NCBI GenBank assembly: GCA_963695645.1
Contig: CAVOHC010000012.1
Coordinates: 1,612,001 to 1,676,000, forward strand
Source: DATBGO01 sp963695645
GTDB taxonomy: Bacteria; Actinomycetota; Actinomycetes; Streptosporangiales; Streptosporangiaceae
DNA length: 64,000 nt
Direction: 5' to 3'
Shown here: in pieces, positions 51,434-60,487 of the stretch
Layout: every line of letters starts with the position of its first letter
Position numbering within the stretch: the first letter of the stretch is position 1
Notes under the pieces: model-generated
The model's input: only the letters and a program-made list of their open reading frames with translations
What the model was told of the DNA's origin: nothing
The model's database searches: none
Program-made: the position numbers and the translations under genes

Positions 51434-52729
51434 ATGCCGAGGACGGCGACGGCGGAGTCGCGGAGACACCAGGACGAGGCAACCATGACCAGCGTGGACG
51501 AGCTGATCCAGCGCGGCCGCGGCCAGGGCCAGCTATCCCTGCCCGAGCTCCGGGCCGCCTTCGAGGACGCCCGTATCCCGCCCGCAGAGGCCCGGTCTAT
51601 CCTGCGCGAGCTCACCGAGGCTGGAGTGCAGCTCGGTAACGATCAGCCCGATGCTGCCCAGCCGGGAAGCACTCCCCCGGCCCCCCCGGCCGCCGCCGGC
51701 GCCGGGCTTGCCGGCACCGAGGCTGCCGAGCTGGACGGCCTTGACGCGGAGGCCTCCGCGCTGACGGCCAGCGCGGCCACCGAGATCGCCGCCGAGGCGG
51801 ACCTGGACGACCAGACGTCCGTGATGGGCGATTCCGTACATACTTACCTGAAGTCCATCGGCCGCACTAGCCTGCTCACCGCCGAGCAGGAAGTGGATCT
51901 CGCCAAGCGGATCGAGGCCGGGCTCTTCGCCGAGCACAAGCTGGAGACCGAGACGGGCCTGTCGAAGAGCTACCGCCGCGATCTTGAGGCGGTCGCCCAG
52001 GACGGCCGCCGGGCCAAGGCGCACATGCTGGAGGCGAACCTGCGGCTGGTGGTCTCGGTGGCAAAGAAGTACAGCGATCGCGGCCTTTCCCTGCTCGATG
52101 TGGTGCAGGAGGGCAACCTCGGCCTGATCAGGGCTGTCGAGAAGTTCGACTACACCAAGGGCTACAAGTTCTCCACCTACGCCATGTGGTGGATCAGGCA
52201 GGCGATCCAGCGCGGTTTCGCCGACTCGGCCAGGACGATCAGGCTGCCCGTGCACGTGCTGGAGATGCTCAGCAAGCTGAGCCGCGTCGAGCGGGACATG
52301 CACCAGCGGCTAGGCAGGGAGCCGACTCCCGAGGAGCTGGCGGTCGAGCTGGACCGCACGCCCGACCAGATCGAGGAGCTGCTGCGGACGAGCCGTCAGC
52401 CGATCAGCCTGGATTCCACCATCGGCGAGGACGGCGAGACCAGCATCGGGGACCTCATCGAGGACGTCGACGCTCCCGAGGCCTCCGAGCTTGTGGACCG
52501 CCAGCTGATGGCGGACCAGCTCCGGCACGCGCTCGACGCGCTGACCCCGCGAGAGGCGACCATCATGGCGATGCGGTTCGGGCTGTACGACGGTAACCCG
52601 CACACCCTGGATGAGATCGGAAAGGCGCTCGGGCTGACCAGGGAGCGGATCCGCCAGCTGGAGAAGCAGTCGCTGTCTAAGCTGCGCCATCCGAGCCGCG
52701 CTCAGCCGCTGCTGGACTACGCCAGCTGA
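51434..52729 (+). CDS. Group 1/2 sigma-70 factor (HrdA/SigB-like)
   Basis: 431-residue sigma factor from ATG 51434 (GGGAGG upstream). Residues 15-70 form a region-1.1-like helix set (TSVDELIQRGRGQGQLSLPE), then an Ala/Pro-rich acidic spacer. Region 1.2 is VHTYLKSIGRTSLLTAEQEV, region 2 is LRLVVSVAKKYSDRGLSLLD and YKFSTYAMWWIRQAIQRGFA, region 3 is RLPVHVLEMLSKLSRVERD and region 4 is HTLDEIGKALGLTRERIRQ. It recognises standard -10/-35 promoters, but departs from canonical SigA/HrdB in 2.4-3.0 (RGFADSARTIRLP for RAMADQARTIRIP), suggesting a secondary vegetative sigma. RbpA would bind it. Confidence 0.9.
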   Translation: MPRTATAESRRHQDEATMTSVDELIQRGRGQGQLSLPELRAAFEDARIPPAEARSILRELTEAGVQLGNDQPDAAQPGSTPPAPPAAAGAGLAGTEAAELDGLDAEASALTASAATEIAAEADLDDQTSVMGDSVHTYLKSIGRTSLLTAEQEVDLAKRIEAGLFAEHKLETETGLSKSYRRDLEAVAQDGRRAKAHMLEANLRLVVSVAKKYSDRGLSLLDVVQEGNLGLIRAVEKFDYTKGYKFSTYAMWWIRQAIQRGFADSARTIRLPVHVLEMLSKLSRVERDMHQRLGREPTPEELAVELDRTPDQIEELLRTSRQPISLDSTIGEDGETSIGDLIEDVDAPEASELVDRQLMADQLRHALDALTPREATIMAMRFGLYDGNPHTLDEIGKALGLTRERIRQLEKQSLSKLRHPSRAQPLLDYAS

Positions 52730-52910
52730 TCAGCCCCGGCGAGCATCATCATCTCGTCTGCAACCGCCTGCCGAACCGGGCCCGACCTCCCGCCGGGCCC
52801 GGTTCGGCGTGCCCGGCGGCCCGGCGCGCCGCAGCGTTCCTGGACATCCTCCATGACCACATCCACTACACCTGGGCCGCCTGCCTGCCGCACGGCCAGG
52901 CAGGCAGGCC

Positions 52911-53034
52911 GGGCAGACAGGTACGGGCGGCCGGGCAGGCAGGTACGGGCGGCCGGGCAGGCAGGTACGGGCGGCCGGGCAGGCAGGTACGGGCGGCCGG
53001 GCAGGCAGGTACGGGCGGCCGGGCAGGCAGGTAC
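52911..53034. repeat. 22-bp minisatellite, 5.6 copies
   Basis: Units GGGCAGGCAGGTACGGGCGGCC in five full copies plus a 14-nt partial copy; only the first has a mismatch (GACAG for GGCAG). The near-identity implies recent expansion or homogenisation. It stops about 50 nt before the acetyltransferase start and could sit in its promoter. Confidence 0.95.
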
Positions 53035-53071
53035 TTCTGCGAGGGCGGCAGCACGGCCGGTCCTGGCCGGG

Positions 53072-53077
53072 TAATGT
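53072..53077 (+). promoter_or_regulatory. -10 box of leaderless GNAT promoter
   Basis: TAATGT ends 6 nt before GTG 53084; the expected -35 position lies 15 nt after the end of the 22-bp repeat array. Confidence 0.5.
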
Positions 53078-53083
53078 GCCCGC

Positions 53084-53560
53084 GTGACTGTCCAGGTAGA
53101 AGTAATCCGCCAGGTGACCGACGAGGTGGTCGACGCGTTCGGCCGCCTGCTTCCGCAGCTGTCCAGGTCAGCCCCGCCGCTTGACCGGGCCGCCCTGGAC
53201 GGGATCGCGACTTTCGCGGCGAACACGATGCTGGTCGCCCGCTCCCCCGCAGGCCTGATCACCGGCACCCTGACCCTGGTGATGTTCCCCACTCCGACCG
53301 GGATCCGCGCCTGGATCGAGGATGTGGTCGTCGACGAGTCTGCACGGGGCCAGGGTGTCGGCGTGGCGCTGACGCTCGAGGCCCTGCGCCTGGCGCAGGA
53401 GGCCGGTGCCAGGACCGTCGATCTCACCTCACGACCGTCCCGCGAGGCCGCCGGCCGGCTCTACGAGCGGGTCGGCTTCGAGGTCCGCGGCTCAAGGCTG
53501 TACCGGTTCAATCTCGCCGACGCCGGGGCCGCCGCGGGATCCGGCAGCACGCCGGCCTGA
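53084..53560 (+). CDS. GNAT-family N-acetyltransferase
   Basis: 158 residues with the acetyl-CoA fold: beta4 IRAWIEDVVVDESARGQGVG including the pyrophosphate loop, helix GVALTLEALRLAQEAGARTV and the C-terminal AAGRLYERVGFEVRGSRLYRF. The acceptor may be an amino group of a protein, amino acid or drug, which cannot be told. It is a single gene ending 1 nt before the convergent desulfurase gene. Confidence 0.88.
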   Translation: MTVQVEVIRQVTDEVVDAFGRLLPQLSRSAPPLDRAALDGIATFAANTMLVARSPAGLITGTLTLVMFPTPTGIRAWIEDVVVDESARGQGVGVALTLEALRLAQEAGARTVDLTSRPSREAAGRLYERVGFEVRGSRLYRFNLADAGAAAGSGSTPA

Positions 53561-53561
53561 C

Positions 53562-54770
53562 TCAGGTACCGAGTTCCGCGACGGCCGCGAGCAGCCGGTC
53601 CACGTCGGACCGGTCGTTGTAGTGCACCAGGCCAGCCCGGACCGCGCCGCCTGTGTCCCTGATTCCCAGCGCGCCGGTCAGTTCCCAGGCATAGTTGTGG
53701 CCGCTCCACACGTTGACCTTGCGCCCGGCGAGATGCTCGGCGACCTGGCGCGGAGTGCGGCCAGCCACGGTGAAGTACGCGGTCGCGGTGCGCCTGGCGG
53801 CCTTCCCGTAGGTCGTGACGTGTTCCATGGCATCCAGGCCGCCGAGCAGCACCCGGAACATGTCCTGCTCGTAGGCCCGCACCGCACTCATGGCGGCGAG
53901 GATGCGCCGCCGCCTGGGCCTGCCGGGACCCTCGCCGGCCAGCGAAGCGAGATGCTCGACGGCGGCTGTGACGCCGGCCAGGTCGGCGAACGGGAGAGTT
54001 CCCCGCTCGAACCGCTCGGGTACCGAGTCAGGCGCGGGCAGCAGCTTGTCCGGCGCGAGGGTGTCGAGCAGCGCCGGATCAGCGACCACGGCGCCGACGT
54101 GCGGCCCTGACCATTTGTAGGCGCTGGTGGCGTAGCAGTCGGCACCGAGTTCAGCTACATCAACCGGGCCGTGCGGGGTCGCATGGACGCCGTCGACGTA
54201 GCTGACCGCGCCAGCCGCGCGCGCCACAGCGGTGATGGCGGCCACGTCCGGGATGGTACCCAGCACATTGCTGGCGGCGGTCACCGCGACCAGCCTGGTC
54301 CGGTCGCCGATCAGCGCGCCGAACTGTGCCGCAGCCAGCTCTCCGGTCGCCGGGTCGACTTCAGCCCAGCGCACCACCGCACCAGCTCTGGCGGCAGCCT
54401 GTACCCACGGCCGGACATTGGCGTCATGATCAAGCCTGGAGAGGACGACCTCGTCACCAGCGCGCCACCCTGCGGCGAGACTGCGCGCGAGGCGGTAGGT
54501 GAGCGTCGTCATATTCGGCCCGAGGATGATCCCCTCCGGCTGGCCGCCGGTCAGGTCCGCCAGCGCGGCCCGGCATTCGGAAGTGATCGCATCGGAGCGC
54601 CGGCTGGCCGGAAAGATGCCGCCAGCGTTGCCGAGCCCGGCGCGGTAGGCGCCAGCAATCGCGTCGATCACCGCGGCAGGCAGCTGCGTTCCCGCCGCTC
54701 CGTCCAGGTAGGCGTACTCATCGGCCAGAGCCGGGTAGGCGGCCCGCACCTTGTTGACGTCGAAGGCCAT
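53562..54770 (-). CDS. Cysteine desulfurase-like PLP protein
   Basis: 402-residue class V aminotransferase. YLDGAAGTQLPAAVIDAIAG is the N-terminal start; PLP contacts appear as LGPNMTTLTYRLARSLA and VSYVDGVHATPHGPVDV; the Schiff-base Lys is in CYATSAYKWSGPHVGAV. The C-terminal domain lacks the conserved active-site Cys loop of IscS/SufS that receives sulfur, so it belongs to the annotated cysteine desulfurase-like group (TIGR01976 type), whose substrate is unclear. ATG 54770 is used. Confidence 0.85.
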   Translation of the reverse strand: MAFDVNKVRAAYPALADEYAYLDGAAGTQLPAAVIDAIAGAYRAGLGNAGGIFPASRRSDAITSECRAALADLTGGQPEGIILGPNMTTLTYRLARSLAAGWRAGDEVVLSRLDHDANVRPWVQAAARAGAVVRWAEVDPATGELAAAQFGALIGDRTRLVAVTAASNVLGTIPDVAAITAVARAAGAVSYVDGVHATPHGPVDVAELGADCYATSAYKWSGPHVGAVVADPALLDTLAPDKLLPAPDSVPERFERGTLPFADLAGVTAAVEHLASLAGEGPGRPRRRRILAAMSAVRAYEQDMFRVLLGGLDAMEHVTTYGKAARRTATAYFTVAGRTPRQVAEHLAGRKVNVWSGHNYAWELTGALGIRDTGGAVRAGLVHYNDRSDVDRLLAAVAELGT

Positions 54771-54898
54771 CAGGATCCTTGCTCCCTTCGCAGCGCCCAT
54801 GCGGTGTCATCGACCGCCGGGACCAGGTTCGGCGCAGTGAGCTCTCCGCGTCCGTGCGGCAGACTCAGCCCCGGGACGGGCGTAAGAACAGGGACTCC

Positions 54899-55002
54899 AC
54901 GCGGGCCGGCATCGCGAGCGAGGAGATAGCCAACCTCTGCCGCCACGGGCCCCGGTATGAGCAATTCGGTCCAGCCGCATGCGGGTCAGCGAGCAGCTTC
55001 AC
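54899..55002 (-). pseudogene. Possible PIN-domain (VapC-type toxin) remnant
   Basis: Minus-strand frames give KLLADPHAAGP and, after a shift near 54965, LLIPGPVAAEVGYLLARDAG. The text AEVGYLLxRxxGPR is characteristic of VapC PIN domains between the first acidic site and the second helix. The remainder of the protein, the other acidic residues and any antitoxin are absent. The identification rests on about 30 residues, so confidence is low. Confidence 0.3.
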
Positions 55003-55393
55003 ACCGGCCAGATGAGAAACTCCCCGACCAGCCGGAGCGCCTCTACGCGCTGCGCGCTCACGAGCTCAGTGTACCCGTACTGTCCCGGGGCAGCTGGTTT
55101 GCTGCCGCTGCACCAGGCAAGGGAGCGCCGCCCGGAGAAGATCATCAGAACCAGTAGTTGGTACCTATAGGCATCGCCATTGTTTACCGCTGCCAACTGC
55201 CAGCCACGCCATTGGTGTCCGCGCTTGAACCGCGGTGCTGGCGGCCGGCCGTCCGTACTGCGCGGGCATCGGGTGGCGTGGCGCTGCGGGCTGGTCAACG
55301 GCGCCACTGCCGTATCCGGGGACGCTTCTGTGGCTGCGCCCACTCTGTGCCCGGCCAGCGGAAATTGAGATGACAGACTGCGGACCGCGAGGT

Positions 55394-55399
55394 TAGCGT
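55394..55399 (+). promoter_or_regulatory. -10 box of leaderless ABC exporter promoter
   Basis: TAGCGT (TANNNT) ends 7 nt before ATG 55407; the intervening CGGAAAA is a poor Shine-Dalgarno sequence. Confidence 0.4.
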
Positions 55400-55406
55400 C
55401 GGAAAA

Positions 55407-57422
55407 ATGCCCCCTGAACCTGCCGCGCTGCCCCATGCCGCGACCCGGTACCGGCCTGCCGGCCAGGCACCGTTCGCGGCGTTGTGGCGTACCAGGACGT
55501 ACCTGCGCCCGCACGCCTGGCGGCTGGCGCTGATGCTCGCGGCGGCGATCGGAGCGGTCGGCGCCGCGATAGCGATCCCGCTGCTCACGAAGGCAGTGAT
55601 CGACGGGCCCATCGCGCACGGGAACGCCCGCGGCCTGCTGCCGCTCAGCCTGGCCGCCACCGGGCTCGGAGTAACGCAGGCCTCGCTGAACCTGTACCGG
55701 CGATGGGTGCAGGCGAGTGCCGTCACCGGCATGGAGCGATCCATGCGCGATGACATCTACGCGCACCTGCAGCGCATGCACAGCGCGTTTCACGACGACT
55801 GGCAATCTGGCCAGTTATTGTCCAGGGCGACTACGGATCTGTCGGCGATCAGGAGGTTCGCCGGCTTCGGTGTCATCTTCTTCATCACGAACGTAGTGAC
55901 CTTCGTCGTCGTGGTCGCGTTGCTCATCCGGATGAACTGGTGGCTCGGCACGCTGACCGGCTGCGTGTTCCTGCCTGTCGTCGCGATCTGCGTGCGCTTC
56001 GAGCGCCGGTACCGCGTCCTTTCCAGGCGCGCCCAGGATCAGCAGGGCGATCTGGCTACCTACGTCGAGGAAGCGGCGGCCGGCCTCCGGGTACTGAAGG
56101 CGCTCGGCCGCCGCGAAGCGGCAGCGGCCAGGCACACGGCGCAGGCGACACTCGCCTACCAGACTCAGGTGGCCAAGGCCAGGCTGCGCGGCACTTTCTG
56201 GGCCGGCCTGGACCTGGTGCCGAACGCGGTGATCGGGCTCATCCTGCTACTCGGAGCGCTCGCCGCGAGCCGGCATGAGCTGAGCCTCGGCGGCCTCGTC
56301 GCCTTCATCACCCTGACCCTGCAGCTGGTATGGCCCATCGAGGCCATGGGATACATCCTGGCCTCCGGCCAGGAGGCGGCGACCGCGGCGCAACGGATCT
56401 ACGAGATACTCGACGCCGAGCCGGCAATCAGCGACCAGGCCGCGGATCTGGCCCATCACGACACGGCCCCACGGCAACCCGGCCCGGCACCGCAACCCGG
56501 CCCGGCACCGCAACCCGGCCCGGCACCGCAACCCGGCCGGGCACGGCCGGCCGAAGACGCGGGCCTGCAGCCGGACCGCCGGTCCTCGCCCGGGGCGCGG
56601 CTCGTCTTCGACCAGGTTGTCTTCGCGTATCCGGGCGCGCCCGCTCCGGTGCTCCGCGGAGTCAGCCTCGAGATCGAGGCTGGCCAGACAGTCGCGCTTG
56701 TCGGCGCTACCGGATCAGGAAAGAGCACGCTGCTTAATCTGGTGCCCAGGCTGGCCGAGCCGGCCCGCGGATCAATCATGCTGGGCGGCACCGACGTCGC
56801 CAAGCTCCCGCTCGCGGCGCTGCGCAGCCGGGTCGGCTGTGCCTTTGAGGACCCGACGCTGTTCTCCGCCAGCGTCAGGGAGAACGTCAGCTACGGCGTG
56901 CCCGACGCGGACGAGGCCGACATCCTGGCGGCGCTGGCCGCGGCCCAGGCGGATTTCGTCACCAACCTGCCGTGGGGGCTCGAGACGCGGATCGGCGAGC
57001 AGGGCATGGCGCTGTCCGGCGGGCAGCGCCAGCGGATCGCGCTCGCGCGGGCCATCCTGGCCAGGCCCGAAGTCCTGCTGCTCGACGATCCGCTATCAGC
57101 TCTCGACGTGCATACCGAGGCGAAGGTGACCCGGGCGCTCCGCGAGGTGCTTGACGCTTCGACCGGGCTCGTGGTGGCGCACCGGCCATCCACCGTGCTG
57201 CTGGCCGACAAGGTCGCGCTGCTCGCCGACGGCGTCATCGCCGCCCTGGGCTCGCACCATGACCTGCTGGCCAGCCAGCCGCTCTACCGCGACCTGATGA
57301 GCGCCGCGCCGGTCGAGCGCCAGGACAGCCAGCCCGGCCTGGACAGCCAGCCCGGCCTCGACAGCCAGCCCGGCCAGGCCCAGGACGATGCCGAACAGGG
57401 CCTGAGCGGGGCGTTGCGGTGA
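55407..57422 (+). CDS. Heterodimeric ABC exporter 2, subunit A (degenerate site)
   Basis: 671-residue half-transporter. Six-helix domain from about residue 30 to 330; Walker A GATGSGKSTLLNLV (about 433), signature ALSGGQRQRIALARAIL (about 535), Walker B LLLDDPLSALD (about 557) with Asp in place of the catalytic Glu. Between the membrane and ATPase domains lies a Pro/Gln linker of four QPGPAP-type repeats encoded by perfect 18-bp DNA repeats; the C-terminus carries three more (DSQPGL). These tails are not in the family core. The stop overlaps the partner's GTG start. Confidence 0.92.
   Translation: MPPEPAALPHAATRYRPAGQAPFAALWRTRTYLRPHAWRLALMLAAAIGAVGAAIAIPLLTKAVIDGPIAHGNARGLLPLSLAATGLGVTQASLNLYRRWVQASAVTGMERSMRDDIYAHLQRMHSAFHDDWQSGQLLSRATTDLSAIRRFAGFGVIFFITNVVTFVVVVALLIRMNWWLGTLTGCVFLPVVAICVRFERRYRVLSRRAQDQQGDLATYVEEAAAGLRVLKALGRREAAAARHTAQATLAYQTQVAKARLRGTFWAGLDLVPNAVIGLILLLGALAASRHELSLGGLVAFITLTLQLVWPIEAMGYILASGQEAATAAQRIYEILDAEPAISDQAADLAHHDTAPRQPGPAPQPGPAPQPGPAPQPGRARPAEDAGLQPDRRSSPGARLVFDQVVFAYPGAPAPVLRGVSLEIEAGQTVALVGATGSGKSTLLNLVPRLAEPARGSIMLGGTDVAKLPLAALRSRVGCAFEDPTLFSASVRENVSYGVPDADEADILAALAAAQADFVTNLPWGLETRIGEQGMALSGGQRQRIALARAILARPEVLLLDDPLSALDVHTEAKVTRALREVLDASTGLVVAHRPSTVLLADKVALLADGVIAALGSHHDLLASQPLYRDLMSAAPVERQDSQPGLDSQPGLDSQPGQAQDDAEQGLSGALR
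56475..56540. repeat. 18-bp in-frame repeat in exporter linker
   Basis: CAACCCGGCCCGGCACCG occurs three times perfectly plus a partial fourth, coding QPGPAP units. Its length is a multiple of three, so copy changes leave the frame intact and only vary linker length. Confidence 0.9.
57324..57377. repeat. 18-bp in-frame repeat at exporter C-terminus
   Basis: Three copies of GACAGCCAGCCCGGCCTG (last bases vary) code for the DSQPGL-type tail of the exporter subunit. Confidence 0.9.
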
Positions 57423-59257
57423 GCGGGCAACCCGCGGCCTCGTGGCGCGGAGTCGCGGCGGAGGAAGCTGACGATATCCCGGCGAGCCTTGCCGCAATGC
57501 TCCGCCGCCGGGGCCGGTACCTACTGCAGGAGCTGCTCCGCGCGCACAAGATGAAAACAGCGGCGATCCTCGTCCTGATCGTGACCGCCAACCTGGCGGC
57601 TCTCGCCGGGCCGTGGCTGGTCGGCGTCGGGATCGACCGGATCCCGCAGCTCACCAGGTCACGCGATGCGGCGCCGCTGGCCGCCATTATCGCCGCCTTC
57701 GCCGCAGCCGTGGTCATCCAGGCCGTCACCACCAGGTCCTACATTGCCGCCATGGGCCAGCTCGGCGGGGACGTAGTGCTCGACCTGCGGCGGCGCTTGT
57801 TCGCCCAGTTCCAGCGGCTGCCCGTATCTTTCCACGAGCGCTACACGTCGGGCCGGGTCATCTCCAGGCAGACCTCGGACGTCGACTCGATCGAGGACCT
57901 GTTTGACGAGGGCCTTGACTCACTGGTGTCTGCCACCTTCTCGCTGCTGCTGGTCGGCGCCGGGATGCTGCTGCTCGACTGGCCGCTCGCGCTGGTCGTT
58001 ATGGCCGGCTTCGCCCCGCTGACCTGGATGACGGCATGGTTCAGGCGCGAATCGGCCATCGCCTACCGGCGGACCAGGGAGACGATCGCCGAGGTCATCG
58101 TGCACTTCGTCGAGACCTTCGGCGGTATCCGCGCGGTGCATGCCTTCCGCAGGGAACGCCGGAACGAGGAGATCTTTGGCGAGCTGAACGCCGGTTACGC
58201 AGCGGCCAGCCTGCGCTCGTCGCGGCTGATCGCCATCTACTCGCCCGGCATAAATCTGGTCGGCAACCTCGCCATCGGGGCGGTGCTCCTATACGGCGGG
58301 ATCCGGGTCATCCACGGCAGCATGCAGGTCGGGGTCCTGGTCACCTTCCTGCTCTACCTAGAGCGTTTCTTCGACCCGCTGCAGGACCTCGCGCAGTTCT
58401 ACAACACGTTCCAGTCGTCGGCGGCGGCGCTGGAAAAGATCTCCGGTGTGCTCGACGAGCCTCCGCTGGTAGCCGAGCCAGTGTCCCCCGCTGAGCTTCC
58501 GGATGTGAACGATGCGGCGCGGGGCGGCCGGGCGGTGCGGTTCGAGTCCGTCCGGTTCGGCTACCGCGACGCGGTGGTGCTGCCCGGCCTTGACCTGATC
58601 ATCCCGGCTGGCCAGACAGCAGCCATGGTCGGAGCGACCGGCTCGGGCAAGACGACCATCGCCCGGCTGCTGGCCCGCTTCTACGACCCGGACTCTGGAC
58701 GGGTGCTTCTGGACGGCACCGACCTCCGGCAGCTGCCTGACGCGACCCTGCGGCATGAGATCGTCCTGATCACTCAGGAGAACTTCCTGTTCAGCGGCAG
58801 CGTTGCGGACAATATCGAGCTCGGCAGGCCGGGTGCGTCGCGGGCCGAGATCCAGGCTGCCGCCACCGAGATCGGAGCGCATTCGTTTATCCGCGCGCTG
58901 CCCGACGGCTACGACGCGCAGGTAGGCAAGCACGGCGGGCGGCTCTCGGCCGGGCAGCGGCAGCTCATCTCGTTCGCCCGGGCGTTTCTCGCAGCGCCTG
59001 CCGTGCTGGTCCTCGACGAGGCAACCTCGCTGCTCGACATCCCAGGCGAGCGTCTCGTGCAGCGGGCGCTGCGCACCATTCTGGCCGGCCGCACGGCACT
59101 GATCATCGCCCACCGGCTGTCCACGGTCGAGATCGCGGATCGCGTCCTGGTTATCTCCGGCGGGCGGATCGTGGAAGATGGTCCGCCCGGCCAGCTGCTG
59201 GCCGGAGAGGGCAGCTACGCCGCGCTTCATGAAAGCTGGCAGCAGAGCCTCGTCTGA
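57419..59257 (+). CDS. Heterodimeric ABC exporter 2, subunit B (catalytic)
   Basis: 612-residue partner. The membrane domain starts around TAAILVLIVTANLAALAGPW. Walker A GATGSGKTTIARLLARF (about 404), signature RLSAGQRQLISFARAFL (about 508), Walker B VLVLDEATSLLDIPGE with the catalytic Glu (about 530), H-loop IIAHRLSTVEIADR. The start is GTG 57419, overlapping the previous stop. Paired with a degenerate A subunit as in the 15-18.8 kb exporter, but without a regulator gene beside it. Confidence 0.92.
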   Translation: MSGQPAASWRGVAAEEADDIPASLAAMLRRRGRYLLQELLRAHKMKTAAILVLIVTANLAALAGPWLVGVGIDRIPQLTRSRDAAPLAAIIAAFAAAVVIQAVTTRSYIAAMGQLGGDVVLDLRRRLFAQFQRLPVSFHERYTSGRVISRQTSDVDSIEDLFDEGLDSLVSATFSLLLVGAGMLLLDWPLALVVMAGFAPLTWMTAWFRRESAIAYRRTRETIAEVIVHFVETFGGIRAVHAFRRERRNEEIFGELNAGYAAASLRSSRLIAIYSPGINLVGNLAIGAVLLYGGIRVIHGSMQVGVLVTFLLYLERFFDPLQDLAQFYNTFQSSAAALEKISGVLDEPPLVAEPVSPAELPDVNDAARGGRAVRFESVRFGYRDAVVLPGLDLIIPAGQTAAMVGATGSGKTTIARLLARFYDPDSGRVLLDGTDLRQLPDATLRHEIVLITQENFLFSGSVADNIELGRPGASRAEIQAAATEIGAHSFIRALPDGYDAQVGKHGGRLSAGQRQLISFARAFLAAPAVLVLDEATSLLDIPGERLVQRALRTILAGRTALIIAHRLSTVEIADRVLVISGGRIVEDGPPGQLLAGEGSYAALHESWQQSLV

Positions 59258-59310
59258 CTGGCTGGAGCGAAGGGATGCGGCGGGCGATCTGTTTCCGGGC
59301 GGCGATCCGC

Positions 59311-59316
59311 TAAGCT
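59311..59316 (+). promoter_or_regulatory. -10 box of leaderless promoter
   Basis: TAAGCT ends 7 nt before GTG 59324. Confidence 0.5.
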
Positions 59317-59323
59317 GGCCCGC

Positions 59324-59746
59324 GTGATCATGGGCAGGAAAAAGGTCAGCGCCGAGGCGGAAGCGGAGTACGCAGCCGACGTCGCGCACGCCGCGAAGTT
59401 CGACGAACTGCTCTCGCGGGCGCGCGCCGCCGAGCAGGATTTCAGGAAGGCGCAGGCCGGCGCCATGCCAGCCGATCAGCTGTATCCACTGGCCAGGAAC
59501 CTGGACACGGCCCTGACCGAGGTAATGCGGGCCGCCTATGCGGCTGAGCGCGCCGAAATCGGGCCGCATGGCTATGACGACCGAATCTACCGCCGAAAGG
59601 CCAAGGCAAAGCCTGCCGTGCACGCCTGGACGGACGAGGCGGAACGGCTGCTGACCCTCCGCGAGACCCACCGGCTTACCGGCCTGCCCCCGGCGCCGCG
59701 CACTGGCCAGCCCGGCAGGAGCGATGGCCGGGCGCCTGCCGCCTGA
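59324..59746 (+). CDS. Hypothetical Ala/Glu-rich helical protein
   Basis: 140 residues, strongly alpha-helical and charged (VSAEAEAEYAADVAHAAKFD, ELLSRARAAEQDFRKAQAG), with a basic centre (YRRKAKAKPAVHAW) and a disordered Pro/Gly tail. There is no domain I can name. GTG 59324 has a leaderless promoter; ATG 59330, two codons on, is the alternative. It could be a small DNA- or ribosome-associated protein, but nothing in the sequence proves this. Confidence 0.65.
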   Translation: MIMGRKKVSAEAEAEYAADVAHAAKFDELLSRARAAEQDFRKAQAGAMPADQLYPLARNLDTALTEVMRAAYAAERAEIGPHGYDDRIYRRKAKAKPAVHAWTDEAERLLTLRETHRLTGLPPAPRTGQPGRSDGRAPAA

Positions 59747-60126
59747 TTGCACAGCGCCGCTGCCGCCCGCCAGCCCCGGCGGGCCCCCGGCCGGCGCCGG
59801 ACGTGCGCCGAAGATCCGGCCGCTATCGGCAGGCCGCGTTCTCGCGGTCGTGACTAAGCAGGGCTGGCGGTCAGTCGTGACGAAGCAGCAGGCTGGCGGT
59901 CAATGGCGAGGACCGGGTACGCACCCGCCGCCGGAAATTTTCCGGCGTTGGGTGGTCATTAAGCTAGTCACAATGGGTAGTTACATAGTGGCGGAGCGCG
60001 CTGCCGTGAAAGCTACAAAGGATGATACGGAAAACCGTCACAACGAGCCATGCCGCCCCTCGGACCGTAGTGGCACAGTAGGCTCAGATCAAGACCGCGA
60101 CGAACATAAATCAGGAGGCACACAGG
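59747..60126. other. 380-nt intergenic region with an imperfect tandem duplication
   Basis: No gene seen. A 27-nt stretch starting GTCGTGACTAAGCAG (59847-59873) is followed by a 29-nt near-copy (59874-59902). The right part (59930-60115) is AT-richer and holds the likely promoter of the DUF5999 gene. Confidence 0.6.
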
Positions 60127-60369
60127 ATGTGCCCGCATACGCCCCCGTGTCCGGATCCAAGCGGTCCGGACGGTGAGGCAGCCCGCACCATCATCAGCCA
60201 CCCCGAGCAGGGCTGGAGCCTGCTCTGCAACGGCATCGTGGTATTCGAGGACACCGGCGAGCTGCTCCCGGGCGGGGATGCGGTAGAGCCGCACCGCCCG
60301 ACAGACCTGATACCGGCGACGCCCGCCGCGCGCCGGTCGGTGGCCACCACCCATTCGCCGGCTGCTTAG
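60127..60369 (+). CDS. DUF5999 small protein
   Basis: 80 residues. MCPHTPPCPDPSGPDGEAAR, HPEQGWSLLCNGIVVFEDTG and ELLPGG are the family's fixed points: a Cys/His-containing N-terminus followed by an LLCNGVxxFEDTGEL core. The family is confined to actinobacteria and has no known function; the CxHxxxC arrangement may bind metal. AGGAGG lies 8 nt before ATG 60127, the strongest ribosome-binding site in this part of the window, suggesting high expression. Confidence 0.88.
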   Translation: MCPHTPPCPDPSGPDGEAARTIISHPEQGWSLLCNGIVVFEDTGELLPGGDAVEPHRPTDLIPATPAARRSVATTHSPAA

Positions 60370-60487
60370 CGGGCCCTGCGGGCCCGCATCCAGGCTCGCC
60401 ATCTGGGTGACGCTCCGGCCGTTCGGCTAGCCGGCCAGATGATAGGCGCCGGAATCCGGCCCCGGGACTTCGCGATGACGGCGACGG

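Larger units (their letters stand above)
52730..53083. other. 354-nt intergenic region with a tandem repeat
   Basis: No gene is supported. It includes the sigma gene's terminator region, the 22-bp minisatellite (52911-53034) and a leaderless promoter for the acetyltransferase. Open frames across the repeats are compositional. Confidence 0.6.
54771..55406. other. 636-nt intergenic region, apparently decayed
   Basis: No intact gene. The left part has a possible PIN-domain fragment on the minus strand; the right half (55110-55400) shows only a promoter for the ABC exporter. Codon bias is weak in all frames. Confidence 0.5.

Noticed and set aside
53562..54770. True IscS/SufS cysteine desulfurase
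   Set aside because: The loop with the catalytic Cys is not seen, and there are no isc/suf neighbours; the weaker desulfurase-like label is used.
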